Shown: positions 33,549 through 41,172 of the stretch, in pieces
How positions within the stretch are numbered: the stretch's first letter is position 1
Layout: every line of letters begins with the position of its first letter
Notes under the pieces: generated by a model
The model's database searches: none
Told to the model about the DNA's origin: nothing
Seen by the model: only the letters and a program-made list of their open reading frames with translations
Assembly (NCBI GenBank): GCA_039591075.1
Contig: JBDHEI010000002.1
Span: 1 to 64,000, forward strand
Source: JAOTVV01 sp039591075
GTDB lineage: Bacteria > Gemmatimonadota > Gemmatimonadetes > Gemmatimonadales > GWC2-71-9
Reading direction: 5' to 3'
DNA length: 64,000 nt
Position numbers and translations under genes: made by a program

Positions 33549-34516
33549 TCGCGTTCGCACAGGTGGTCGTCGGACTGATCGTGCTCTTCGTCGGCGGACA
33601 TTATTTGGTGCAGGGTGCCGTGGTCATCGCCCGCTTGGCCAGGGTGTCGACCGCCGTCGTCGCCCTCACGGTGGTCGCGATGGGAACCAGCATGCCCGAG
33701 CTCGCAGTCAGCATCGACGCCACCGCTCGCGGCTCCACCGACATCGCTTTTGGCAACGTGATCGGCTCATGCATTTTCAACGTGGGGGCGATCTTGGGCG
33801 TGACCGCCGTCATCGGGGCAATTCCGGTCAAGCGCCTCACAATTCGCTTCGAGTACCCGGTCATGCTCTTCGTGTCCGGCCTCGCCATCGTGCTGGCATA
33901 CGACGGCGTCGTCGACCGGCTCGACGGCGTGCTGCTGGTCGTTGGACTCGTGACGTTCATCGGTGCGATCGCCTACCTGGTGCGTCGCGGTGTCCCGATG
34001 GAAGAGGCCGAAGCCCTCGAGCGCGACGTGCAGCGAGCCTCACATCTCCGGGGAGGCACGGCGCTCGCATGGAGTCGCAACGGCCTCTTGGTGGTGCTCG
34101 GTATCGCCGGTCTCGTGATCGGGGCCGATCTCGCCGTGGCCGGAAGCGTGACCATAGCCCGGACGTTCGGGATCACCGAGCGGGTGGTCGGACTCACCAT
34201 AGTAGCACTGGGAACGAGCCTCCCCGAACTCGCCACGTGCATCGTGGCCACGGTCCGCCGCGAGCCCGACCTCGCGCTGGGGAACGTCGTGGGATCGAAC
34301 ATCTTCAACCTGCTCGCCATTCTCGGGATCACCGCCACCATCTTCCCCGTACCGGTGAACCCCCGTGCCATCGCGGTCGATAACTGGACGATGCTCGCGT
34401 TCGCACTGGTGTTGTTTCCGATGATGCTTCGTGGGCACACGATCGCGAGACTGAACGGCCTGCTCCTCTTGGCGGGCTTTACCGCGTTCATGACGTACGT
34501 CGTGATGGTGGGGTAG
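33542..34516 (+). CDS. sodium/calcium exchanger family antiporter (CaCA, YrbG-like)
   Basis: Inner-membrane antiporter of the Ca2+/cation superfamily. Two inverted repeats are seen: VVAMGTSMPELAVSI with GNVIGSCIFNVGAILG, and IVALGTSLPELATCI with GNVVGSNIFNLLAILG. These supply the alpha-repeat Glu residues of the ion site. About ten membrane segments fit in 324 residues, with a short charged loop between the halves (EEAEALERDVQRAS). The GTG at 33542 is chosen because the first helix follows at once; it overlaps the UvrC-like stop by 7 bases, so it is probably the last gene of the purD-to-exchanger run. Ion choice is not proven. Confidence 0.92.
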   Translation: MLIAFAQVVVGLIVLFVGGHYLVQGAVVIARLARVSTAVVALTVVAMGTSMPELAVSIDATARGSTDIAFGNVIGSCIFNVGAILGVTAVIGAIPVKRLTIRFEYPVMLFVSGLAIVLAYDGVVDRLDGVLLVVGLVTFIGAIAYLVRRGVPMEEAEALERDVQRASHLRGGTALAWSRNGLLVVLGIAGLVIGADLAVAGSVTIARTFGITERVVGLTIVALGTSLPELATCIVATVRREPDLALGNVVGSNIFNLLAILGITATIFPVPVNPRAIAVDNWTMLAFALVLFPMMLRGHTIARLNGLLLLAGFTAFMTYVVMVG

Positions 34517-34556
34517 CCCGTCCCAAACTGGTTGCGGTCGAAGCGGCCGTGGCGGA

Positions 34557-35033
34557 TCACGCCAACGGCACGATCCTCGCCCGCGGTGGCAGTCCTGCTT
34601 CGAACTCCATGATCCCCACAGTCGGCGGGACGCCGAACCGCGCCGGCCCGGCAGCACCAGGATTCATCACGGTGACGGTCCGATCGACTAGCTCGAGCAG
34701 CGCCTGGTGCGTGTGGCCGTACACGATGATCTCGGCATCCGGGAACGCCGCTACGAGCCCCTGCGGCTCCGGCGATCCGAACCGGTCACCATGGGTGACG
34801 ACGGCGATCAGCCCCTCGAGCTCAACCGTCGCCACATCGGGGCACCGCTGTCGCAGCTCGACACCATCGGTGTTCCCGTAGACGGCCGTGACCGGGGCCA
34901 GCGCCTCGAGTGCCGTCAGGACATCCTCGTTCCCGATGTCGCCGGCGTGGAGGATGTGCGCCACATCGTGGAACACGTCGAGCACCTCCGGCCTCAAGGT
35001 CCCGTGGGTATCGGAGATCACACCGATTCTCAT
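34557..35033 (-). CDS. YfcE/MJ0936-type metallophosphodiesterase
   Basis: Small calcineurin-like phosphodiesterase, 158 residues. The metal ligands of the family are visible in order: SDTHG near the start, HAGDIG, GNTD, THGD, and YGHTH. Such proteins hydrolyse phosphodiesters including some cyclic nucleotides and model substrates; the physiological substrate is unknown. The ATG at 35033 lies 3 bases after the stop of a possible small basic ORF, which itself abuts ubiE, so the three may be one transcript. The 3' end faces the exchanger gene 40 bases away. Confidence 0.92.
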   Translation of the reverse strand: MRIGVISDTHGTLRPEVLDVFHDVAHILHAGDIGNEDVLTALEALAPVTAVYGNTDGVELRQRCPDVATVELEGLIAVVTHGDRFGSPEPQGLVAAFPDAEIIVYGHTHQALLELVDRTVTVMNPGAAGPARFGVPPTVGIMEFEAGLPPRARIVPLA

Positions 35034-35036
35034 CCC

Positions 35037-35216
35037 TCACCGACCTCGGCGATTCGGTGTGGGGGTCTTGTGCGGATGGCGCAGCGGTCCCCCGGGCGGT
35101 AGCCCCTTGGGCCCGTGCGGGCGCTCCCGACGTGCGGGCCGCCGCCCAGGGCCACGCTCCGGACCCTGCCGCTTCGCCTTGTCTCTCCCGTCCCTCGGCT
35201 TGCCCAAACCGCTCAC
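35037..35216 (-). CDS. possible small basic protein (59 residues)
   Basis: A GTG at 35216 overlaps the ubiE stop as GTGA, and the frame ends with TGA three bases before the yfcE-like start. This exact fit to the gap suggests a translated gene. The product would be 59 residues, very rich in Arg, Lys, Pro and Gly (for example RDKAKRQGPERGPGRRPARR), with no hydrophobic core, so probably disordered and able to bind nucleic acid or acidic surfaces. No family was recognised. Against it: GC-rich DNA readily gives Arg/Pro/Gly frames, and no clear ribosome site precedes it apart from coupling. Confidence 0.4.
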   Translation of the reverse strand: MSGLGKPRDGRDKAKRQGPERGPGRRPARRERPHGPKGLPPGGPLRHPHKTPTPNRRGR

Positions 35217-35941
35217 CGGCGGACTCCGGCGTGCAAGGCAGCGATCCCGAACGTGAGCGGCGAGTGGCTGACGGCGGCAAACCCGTTCGCCGCCATCCGG
35301 GCCAACAGGTACGAGGGGTCCGGGAATTCCTGAACGGAAGCTGGCAGGTAGGAGTAGGCGCTCGTATGTTTGGACACCAGTCGACCCACCCGAGGCAGAA
35401 CGTGTCGGAAGTAAAGGAGATAGAGCGACCGGAACGCGCGGGCGGTGGGTAGAGAGAACTCGAGGATCACCAACCGTCCACCCGGCTTCAGCACACGCGC
35501 CATCTCGACCAACCCCGCGTCCAAGTCCACCAGGTTCCTGATGCCAAAGGCGATCATGCAACCGTCGAACGTTGCAGCGGGGAACGGTAGATCGAGCGCG
35601 TCTGCCCCGACTGCTCTCAGCTCCTCTCCTTTCGTCAGGCCGAGCCTGAGCATCGGGATGACAAAATCGGCGCCGACGACGCGACCGCGGAAGCCGTCCC
35701 GGCCCGCAAGCTCGGTCGCCAGGTCTAGCGTCCCCGCGCAGAGATCCAGATACCGGCCCGCGGGCGCCGCTTGCCAACCGAGATGCCTGACCGCCCGTCT
35801 GCGCCACCAGCGGTCGGTGTTCAGACTCAATACCCGGTTCAGTAGGTCGTACCGGGGGGCAATGTCCGTGAACATCTGCCGCACGTACGACCGCCGAGCC
35901 TCACCCTGCGGCACTCCAACGTCGGTCGGCGGTGTTGGCAT
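35213..35941 (-). CDS. ubiE: UbiE/MenG-type quinone C-methyltransferase
   Basis: SAM-dependent methyltransferase that methylates demethylmenaquinol (or the ubiquinone precursor). The ATG at 35941 gives 242 residues. Family marks are RQMFTDIAPRYDLLNRVLS near the N-terminus, the SAM loop YLDLCAGTLDLATEL, GADFVIPML, AFGIRNLVD and LKPGGRLVILEFS. Together with the membrane ETF oxidoreductase further on this supports a respiratory quinone pool; whether it is menaquinone or ubiquinone cannot be read here. An inverted repeat (35939-35957) places the start codon inside a possible hairpin. It is divergent from the ECF sigma gene. Confidence 0.93.
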   Translation of the reverse strand: MPTPPTDVGVPQGEARRSYVRQMFTDIAPRYDLLNRVLSLNTDRWWRRRAVRHLGWQAAPAGRYLDLCAGTLDLATELAGRDGFRGRVVGADFVIPMLRLGLTKGEELRAVGADALDLPFPAATFDGCMIAFGIRNLVDLDAGLVEMARVLKPGGRLVILEFSLPTARAFRSLYLLYFRHVLPRVGRLVSKHTSAYSYLPASVQEFPDPSYLLARMAANGFAAVSHSPLTFGIAALHAGVRR

Positions 35942-35957
35942 AGGCGCGAAACCTATG
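35939..35957 (-). promoter_or_regulatory. inverted repeat covering the ubiE start codon
   Basis: CATAGG-cgcgaaa-CCTATG is a perfect 6+7+6 repeat. In ubiE mRNA the 3' arm CCTATG contains the ATG, so folding could hide the start. It may instead be a DNA operator in the 90-base divergent region shared with the sigma gene. Confidence 0.35.
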
Positions 35958-35970
35958 GGCACGCGGGAAG

Positions 35971-35988
35971 GCACCGCAAGAACGGTGC
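35971..35988. promoter_or_regulatory. second inverted repeat in the ubiE / sigma divergent region
   Basis: GCACCG-caagaa-CGGTGC is a perfect 6+6+6 repeat midway between the two start codons. Its place fits an operator acting on either gene. TGAAACTT at 35993-36000, which resembles ECF-type -35 elements, follows 4 bases later, but the CGTC at 36021 is too far for a standard -10. Confidence 0.3.
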
Positions 35989-36031
35989 AGCCTGAAACTT
36001 CCCCGCCCCCCACGAAGTAACGTCGCTTCCC

Positions 36032-36634
36032 ATGGCGACGCCTTCCGAGCTCAGCGCGGCCACTGATCAGGAGATCGTGGCGTGGGCGCTCAACGGAGCC
36101 GAACCCGCCCATCGTGAGTTGCTGCGGCGTTACGAGCGCCCGGTCTTCTCGCTCATCTACCGCATGGTGCGCGACCGGGAGCTCGCGGAGGATCTCACTC
36201 AAGAAACGTTCGTCAAGGTCCTGAACGCCCTCGACCGGTATCGGCCCGAGTACAAGTTCTCGTCATGGGTGTTCAAGATCGCCAACAACGCCGCCATCGA
36301 TCAGTTGCGGCGCAAGGAGCTCGACACCCTGTCCTTCCAGGGGGGGCCCGACGCCACCACACCCGACCGGGTCGGTGCCACGTCCCTCCAGGTCGGCGAC
36401 CGCGCCGAGTCCCCTTTGGAAGAACTCGAAGCCCGGGAGATTGGTGAGGCCATCCAAGATGCCATCGGCCGGCTCCGACCCGAGTACCAGGCATGCATCA
36501 TCATGCGGCATATAGAGGGGCGACCATACGACGAGATCGCCGCAGCGCTGGATCTCCCACTAGGTACCGTGAAAACCTATATCCACCGTGCACGTGCCGA
36601 GCTCCGGGAGCTGCTCGGACCGCTTCGGGAGTGA
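36032..36634 (+). CDS. ECF-family RNA polymerase sigma factor
   Basis: Extracytoplasmic-function sigma factor, 200 residues. Region 2 is at about 28-95 (ERPVFSLIYRMVRDRELAED, LTQETFVKVLNALDRY, FSSWVFKIANNAAIDQLRR), and region 4 at about 140-195 (EIGEAIQDAIGRLRPEYQAC, YDEIAAALDLPLGTVKTYIH). The linker between them is rather long and holds Thr/Pro/Asp-rich sequence. It heads a compact four-gene unit with three envelope proteins, which suggests envelope-stress or surface control. No classical ribosome site is seen before the ATG, so the message may be leaderless. Confidence 0.93.
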   Translation: MATPSELSAATDQEIVAWALNGAEPAHRELLRRYERPVFSLIYRMVRDRELAEDLTQETFVKVLNALDRYRPEYKFSSWVFKIANNAAIDQLRRKELDTLSFQGGPDATTPDRVGATSLQVGDRAESPLEELEAREIGEAIQDAIGRLRPEYQACIIMRHIEGRPYDEIAAALDLPLGTVKTYIHRARAELRELLGPLRE

Positions 36635-36639
36635 AACCG

Positions 36640-37179
36640 ATGGATCGAGAGTCCGTAGGGAAAGACGAGATGACGGACGCAATCGCGAACGGGCTAACGC
36701 CCGCAGAAGAGGATCCGATCCTCCACCAGTATCTGAACGCCCTGCCGGCGGCCGTGCCGATGGCGGGATTCAGCGATCGGGTGTTGTCGGGGGTATGGCG
36801 ACCCGCTCCCCGTTGGATTCGGAAGGGCCGAGGCGCGATGCGCGACATGATCGCCTCGGGTCGGATCTGGATGGTGATTGGTGCCTTGGCGGTTGGGAGC
36901 CTCGTACCCCTAGCCGCCTCCCTGGTGCTGGCCGGGGTGTTCGCTGAGAGCATTGGCGAAGGGTTGCGCTGGTTCGTTGCCGAAGGGATCCCCTTCACCT
37001 GGGTCGCCTTCACGGCAGACCTCGAGTCGGCTCTGGGCACGGCGGCGAGTATTCTCGGCGCGCACGGGCTGACCCGCACGGACCTGCTCGCAGGGGGCAT
37101 CGGCGCGGCGGTGACGACGATGGGCTGCGCCATCGGGCTTCGTCGAACCATGACGCCTTCAAGGAAAAAGACACCATGA
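36640..37179 (+). CDS. membrane protein, candidate anti-sigma factor
   Basis: 179 residues starting 5 bases after the sigma stop; the ATG at 36640 has GGGAG about 8 bases upstream, whereas a GTG overlapping the sigma stop does not. The N-terminal 70 residues are cytoplasmic-type and include a short helix (EDPILHQYLNALPAAVP). A first membrane segment (IWMVIGALAVGSLVPLAASL) and a second near the C-terminus (AGGIGAAVTTMGCAIGL) flank a 50-residue external loop. No zinc-binding HxxxCxxC of ZAS-type anti-sigmas is seen. The anti-sigma role rests only on position after the sigma gene. Its stop overlaps the next start as ATGA. Confidence 0.7.
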   Translation: MDRESVGKDEMTDAIANGLTPAEEDPILHQYLNALPAAVPMAGFSDRVLSGVWRPAPRWIRKGRGAMRDMIASGRIWMVIGALAVGSLVPLAASLVLAGVFAESIGEGLRWFVAEGIPFTWVAFTADLESALGTAASILGAHGLTRTDLLAGGIGAAVTTMGCAIGLRRTMTPSRKKTP

Positions 37180-38366
37180 GGCACGCTACGTGTGCGGTGA
37201 CTGCGATGGTTCGGGCCATCATGGTGGTGCCGTGTCTGCTCATGCTGGGCCTCGCTTCGGTGTCGGCGCAGGAGGTGATCGGGCACTCCGCTGAACGCGC
37301 TGGGAGCGAGTCCCTCCTCACGTTCCAACTCGAGGATGGCGGCGAACTGGTGATCTCGCTCAAAGAAGGCCGCGTGTTCCTGAACGGGAGCCCGATTGCC
37401 GAGGTCCAGCAGCGCCGTGCGACGCAGTCCATTCAGACGCTCATCGACAGTGCCGCCGTACTCAACACCGGGCAGTTGCTCGCCGCACTGCAACAGCTTC
37501 GCATGGGGGAGATGGGACTCGACAGCCTCTCAGCGGCGGTCGCGAGCCTTGCAGCGGCGGAGGCGATGGTCCCAGGCGCCGTGGCGGCAACCACCGGTAG
37601 CGCCGGCGCAAGTGCCATAGCTCGCATCAAGACCCCGCGGGCTCCGAACCGCGTCACCGTGACGACCGTCCCGGACGCCAGTGTCAGCCTGGGTGGCGAG
37701 CGAGCGTCGTTCGCGGGGGCAATCGTCGCCGGGGCTACCAACCTCCTCGCTGTGTTTCTCGCCTTGGGGTTCATGGGTCTGGGCTTCCTGTTCTTTGCCC
37801 CGCGACAGCTCGAGACCGTAGCAGACACGGTGTGGCATTCGTTCTGGCGTTCATTCCTCGCCGGGCTCTTTGCGCAGCCGCTCATTCTACCGGCCTTCGG
37901 CATGCTCCTGGTCGGCCTCGTGCTGACCGTCGTCGGAATCCTGGTGTTGCCCTTTGCGATCGTCGGATTCGTCCTCGCGTTGTTCGTCGCGGCGGTCGGG
38001 GGGTTCTTGGCGGTGGCGCGAACGGTCGGCGAGATCTATTTGCGGCGCCGGATGGCACGTGGCGAGGCCGTACCGACCTGGGGGTCCTACCGGTACATCG
38101 TGTACGGGCTATTGGGTCTGTTGTCCCTTTGGCTGCCCGCCCTTTTCCTCGGAAGCGTGCCGGTGGCCGGCACGGTGTTGACCGTGAGCGCGGCATTTCT
38201 GACGTGGGTGCTCGCCACGGCCGGCTTTGGCGCAGCGATCATCTCCCGGGCGGGGCTGCGTGGCACGTTCGTCAGGCAACTCGACCTTGCGCTGACCGAC
38301 GAGCAGTATTGGACCGCCGATGGCATGCCGGCCCCACTGGTGAGACGCGGGACAGGAACCCGGTAA
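37176..38366 (+). CDS. exported membrane protein of unknown function in the sigma operon
   Basis: 396 residues. A signal peptide (VVPCLLMLGLASVSAQ) leads to an external domain of about 150 residues with a beta-rich start (LLTFQLEDGGELVISLKEGR) and Ala-rich helices. Five or so membrane segments follow from about residue 188, including VAGATNLLAVFLALGFMG, GMLLVGLVLTVVGILVLPFA and YIVYGLLGLLSLWLPALF. The multi-span C-terminus resembles the membrane part found in some polymer-forming-protein-like families, but no family is claimed. It is coupled by ATGA to the preceding gene and by TAATG to the next. The arrangement suggests an envelope sensor or a target of the sigma factor. Confidence 0.7.
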   Translation: MRHATCAVTAMVRAIMVVPCLLMLGLASVSAQEVIGHSAERAGSESLLTFQLEDGGELVISLKEGRVFLNGSPIAEVQQRRATQSIQTLIDSAAVLNTGQLLAALQQLRMGEMGLDSLSAAVASLAAAEAMVPGAVAATTGSAGASAIARIKTPRAPNRVTVTTVPDASVSLGGERASFAGAIVAGATNLLAVFLALGFMGLGFLFFAPRQLETVADTVWHSFWRSFLAGLFAQPLILPAFGMLLVGLVLTVVGILVLPFAIVGFVLALFVAAVGGFLAVARTVGEIYLRRRMARGEAVPTWGSYRYIVYGLLGLLSLWLPALFLGSVPVAGTVLTVSAAFLTWVLATAGFGAAIISRAGLRGTFVRQLDLALTDEQYWTADGMPAPLVRRGTGTR

Positions 38367-39229
38367 TGGCCGGTGCTCGAGGGGTTGCCACGCTCGCCTT
38401 GACGTTGGCGCTCCTCCCGGCCACGGGTGCCGCCCAGACATGGCGTAGCGCCACAGCCACTCGACAGGTGCGCGGCGAGCAACTGCTGGAGGTGAACGTG
38501 GAGTTCGCCGCCGGTACGTTCCGCCTCCGTCCGGGAGACCCCGGTAGCCTCTATCGAACCGATGTTCGGTACGACCAGGAGATGTTCGCCTCGGAAACGC
38601 GCTACGATGCGAAGCGCGGACACCTGCTCGTCAAACTGGCCCCGGACAATCGCCTGCGTGATTTCCAGTTCGATGGCGACACGCCGCAGTACCTCGATCT
38701 CGCGCTGTCGCCGGTGGTTCCCACCGACCTCGCGTTGCAGTTCGGCATCGCGAAAGCCGAGCTCGAGCTGGGGGACGTCTCACTGCGCCAGCTCTCGCTC
38801 AAGACCGGAGCCAGCGAAAACGTGGTTCGGTTCTCCAAAGTCAACCGCATGGAGTGCCGCAAGCTGGAGATCGCGGTGGGCGCCGCGGAGCTGCTCGTGG
38901 AGGGATTGGGGAATGCTCGCTGTCGGGAAATCTCCGTTGCCGGCGGTGCAGGCAGCATCCTGCTCGATTTCACCGGAGCGTGGACCAACGCGTTCCAAAG
39001 CGAAGCGGAGGTCGTGGTGGGCTTCGGCTCACTGACACTCCGACTCCCGGAAGACTTGGGAGTCGAAGTCAGGATGACCCGGTTTCTCGCCAGTTTCGCC
39101 AAGGAAGGCTTCGAGCGACGAGGATCCCGCTACGTGTCGCCCAACTACGATCAGGCACAGGCGCACCTGCGGCTGCACGTGAAGGCCGCGTTGGGCGATA
39201 TCGACGTCGAGTGGGTGCCGAGTCGGTAG
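38366..39229 (+). CDS. secreted beta-rich protein of unknown function in the sigma operon
   Basis: The ATG at 38366 overlaps the previous stop as TAATG. 287 residues with a signal peptide (GVATLALTLALLPATGAAQ). The mature chain has many evenly spaced short strands (LLEVNVEFAAGTFRLRPG, LALQFGIAKAELELGDVSL, LEIAVGAAELLVEGLG, GAGSILLDFTGAW, EVVVGFGSLTLRLPEDLGVE). This gives a repeating right-handed-helix look like LiaF or DUF4097-type adhesin domains, which often accompany envelope-stress systems. It is the last gene of the sigma operon and converges with the SAM hydrolase gene 6 bases away. Confidence 0.7.
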   Translation: MAGARGVATLALTLALLPATGAAQTWRSATATRQVRGEQLLEVNVEFAAGTFRLRPGDPGSLYRTDVRYDQEMFASETRYDAKRGHLLVKLAPDNRLRDFQFDGDTPQYLDLALSPVVPTDLALQFGIAKAELELGDVSLRQLSLKTGASENVVRFSKVNRMECRKLEIAVGAAELLVEGLGNARCREISVAGGAGSILLDFTGAWTNAFQSEAEVVVGFGSLTLRLPEDLGVEVRMTRFLASFAKEGFERRGSRYVSPNYDQAQAHLRLHVKAALGDIDVEWVPSR

Positions 39230-39235
39230 ACTCGC

Positions 39236-40009
39236 TCACCTAACCGGCCGCACACGCACGTCTCCCCCCACTCCCATGCCGGTGAACTGCGCCGCTGAAC
39301 GGTCACGGACCGCAATCTCCAGCGTTCCGCCGGAGCCTTGGAACGCCACGAGATAACCAGAATCGACGTCGGCGAATGTCCGCTGCAGCATCGCGGTGTG
39401 TTCGCCGCCGCCAATCAGGACGGTCGCACCGAGTGGGAGGCCGGTGTTGGGGATATTGGTGATGAGCGTCCCGAACCGATCCACGTAGACCACCTGCCCC
39501 GCGATCGTGTCTCCCCGGCGCTCGGCGACGGGCAACGGCATGCGCACGGGGTCGCCGACCGTCGACCCCAGCTTGCCGATCGCAGCGCCGAGGGCCAGCT
39601 GAGCCGCAGCTGGCGCAAACACGTCACGGCCGTGAAACGTCGGTGCCGCCTCCGGCCCAACGGGGAGCGCCACGACGACCGCATCGTCCAGGACAGCCTC
39701 CAACACACCGTTGTCGGGCCCCACGAAGAAGTGCCCGCCGGCCGACACGGCGAGCGCCCGGCGCGACGAGCCGACCCCCGGGTCGACGACAGCTACGTGA
39801 ACGGCGCCGACCGGGAACCGTCGCCAGGAACGCTGGAGCAGGTACTGCCCTGCCAGGAGGTCGCCCGGAGGAACGCCGTGCGTGATATCGACGATCGTCG
39901 CCTCCGGGAGCCGCGTGAGAATGACCGCCTTCATCTCGGCGACGTAGCTGTCCCGGAGACCGAAATCGGTCAGGAGGGTGACGATGGGCATCGGGGCGCG
40001 ATTGGACAT
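39236..40009 (-). CDS. S-adenosyl-L-methionine hydrolase (DUF62 / SAM hydroxide adenosyltransferase)
   Basis: 257-residue member of the family that includes the SAM fluorinase and chlorinase; most bacterial members hydrolyse SAM to adenosine and methionine. The first Asp is in LLTDFGLRDSYV, followed by VDITHGVPPGD, VVDPGVGSSRRA, GPDNGVL and FHGRDVFAPAAAQLA. The last supplies the Arg/His of the water-activating triad. The C-terminal domain shows VYVDRFGTLITNI. It lies 29 bases downstream of mrp on the same strand. Halogenase activity is unlikely without the fluorinase-specific loop, but this was not checked residue by residue. Confidence 0.9.
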   Translation of the reverse strand: MSNRAPMPIVTLLTDFGLRDSYVAEMKAVILTRLPEATIVDITHGVPPGDLLAGQYLLQRSWRRFPVGAVHVAVVDPGVGSSRRALAVSAGGHFFVGPDNGVLEAVLDDAVVVALPVGPEAAPTFHGRDVFAPAAAQLALGAAIGKLGSTVGDPVRMPLPVAERRGDTIAGQVVYVDRFGTLITNIPNTGLPLGATVLIGGGEHTAMLQRTFADVDSGYLVAFQGSGGTLEIAVRDRSAAQFTGMGVGGDVRVRPVR

Positions 40010-40038
40010 CGGCGTCGTACGCCGGCTGGTTGCCAGGA

Positions 40039-41148
40039 TCAGCCCGTGATGATGGGCAGTGAGACGCTCTTGCCCCCCGCTCTGGCCTTCACTTCTTTGG
40101 CGATTGCGGTGAGCGCCTTGCCGGCTGGCGAGTCGGGTTTGTTCACGACGACCAAGCGACCTTGGTCGGCCTCCAGCGTCATGTCGGCCTGGAGAGGGAT
40201 CTGGCCCAGCAATGGCACGCCAAGCTCGTCGGCCAGGCGCTGCCCACCTCCACCCGCGAAGATCTCACTCCGCTCACCGCAGTGGGGACACGTGAAGGAG
40301 CTCATGTTCTCCACCACGCCCATGACCGGCACGCCGACCCGCTCGAACATCTTGGCGCCGCGGAGCGCATCGCCGGCCGCCATTTCCTGTGGGGTGGTCA
40401 CGATGATGCCCCCGCGCATGTGGACGGCCTGCGCCAGCGACAGCTGCGCGTCGCCCGTGCCTGGCGGGAGATCGACGATGAAGTAGTCGAGCTTGCCCCA
40501 GTCAACGTCGTTCAGAAACTGGTGGATGATCTTGGTCACGATGGGGCCGCGCCAGATGGCCGGCATGTCTCGCTCCACCAGAAACCCGAGCGAGATGAGC
40601 TTGACGCCGTACCCCTCGAGCGGGAGGATACGCCCGTCCCGCACTGGGGGCTTCTCGCTGATTCCGAACAGCCGCGGAACGTTCGGGCCGTAGATATCGG
40701 CGTCCATGATCCCGACCGCGTGTCCCTGCCGGGCCAGCGCAGCGGCGAGGTTGGCTGCCACCGTCGACTTGCCCACGCCTCCCTTGCCGCTCGACACCGC
40801 AACGACGGCGCCGAGTTGCGGAAACTCAACTGGCTGCTGCGGGGGCGGCACCGTTCCGGCCGCCGGCGCCGTGCCGACCGTCGCCCTCGGCGGCGGTGAC
40901 GGTGCGGACGGTTCTACCACTTCGATCTTGACCTCGCGCACGCCTTCGACGTTTCGAACGGCCCGCCGGGCCTCCCGCACCAATGGCGAGGGATCGTCGC
41001 GGGAAAGCACGAACCGGAAGGAGACGTGCCCGTCGTCTCCCACGACGAGATCCTCGACCATTCCAGCGGATATGACATCGTTGTTGAGCCGGGGATTGCG
41101 CACATTGGTGAGCGCCCCGGCGACCAGTGCCTGCAGTTGCCTGTTCAT
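40039..41148 (-). CDS. mrp: Mrp/NBP35-type FeS cluster carrier ATPase
   Basis: P-loop ATPase (ApbC/Mrp) that carries or delivers FeS clusters. Residues about 1-85 are a MIP18-type domain (LTNVRNPRLNNDVISAGMV). The deviant Walker A SSGKGGVGKSTVAANLA follows at about 120, then DADIYGPNVPRLFG, DYFIVDLPPGTGDAQL, and the CPHC pair in SFTCPHCGERSE, which binds the bridging cluster. The length of 369 residues is normal. Many FeS enzymes in this window (PreT, PreA, the ETF oxidoreductase, CDGSH protein) could be clients. It is 24 bases from the nrnA-like gene on the same strand. Confidence 0.94.
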   Translation of the reverse strand: MNRQLQALVAGALTNVRNPRLNNDVISAGMVEDLVVGDDGHVSFRFVLSRDDPSPLVREARRAVRNVEGVREVKIEVVEPSAPSPPPRATVGTAPAAGTVPPPQQPVEFPQLGAVVAVSSGKGGVGKSTVAANLAAALARQGHAVGIMDADIYGPNVPRLFGISEKPPVRDGRILPLEGYGVKLISLGFLVERDMPAIWRGPIVTKIIHQFLNDVDWGKLDYFIVDLPPGTGDAQLSLAQAVHMRGGIIVTTPQEMAAGDALRGAKMFERVGVPVMGVVENMSSFTCPHCGERSEIFAGGGGQRLADELGVPLLGQIPLQADMTLEADQGRLVVVNKPDSPAGKALTAIAKEVKARAGGKSVSLPIITG

Positions 41149-41172
41149 GGTGCTCGAATGATAGGAGGGGCC

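Noticed and set aside
35993..36024. TGAAACTT / CGTC as a complete ECF autoregulatory promoter
   Set aside because: The gap between the two elements is over 20 bases, longer than the 16-17 expected, so only the inverted repeats are reported.
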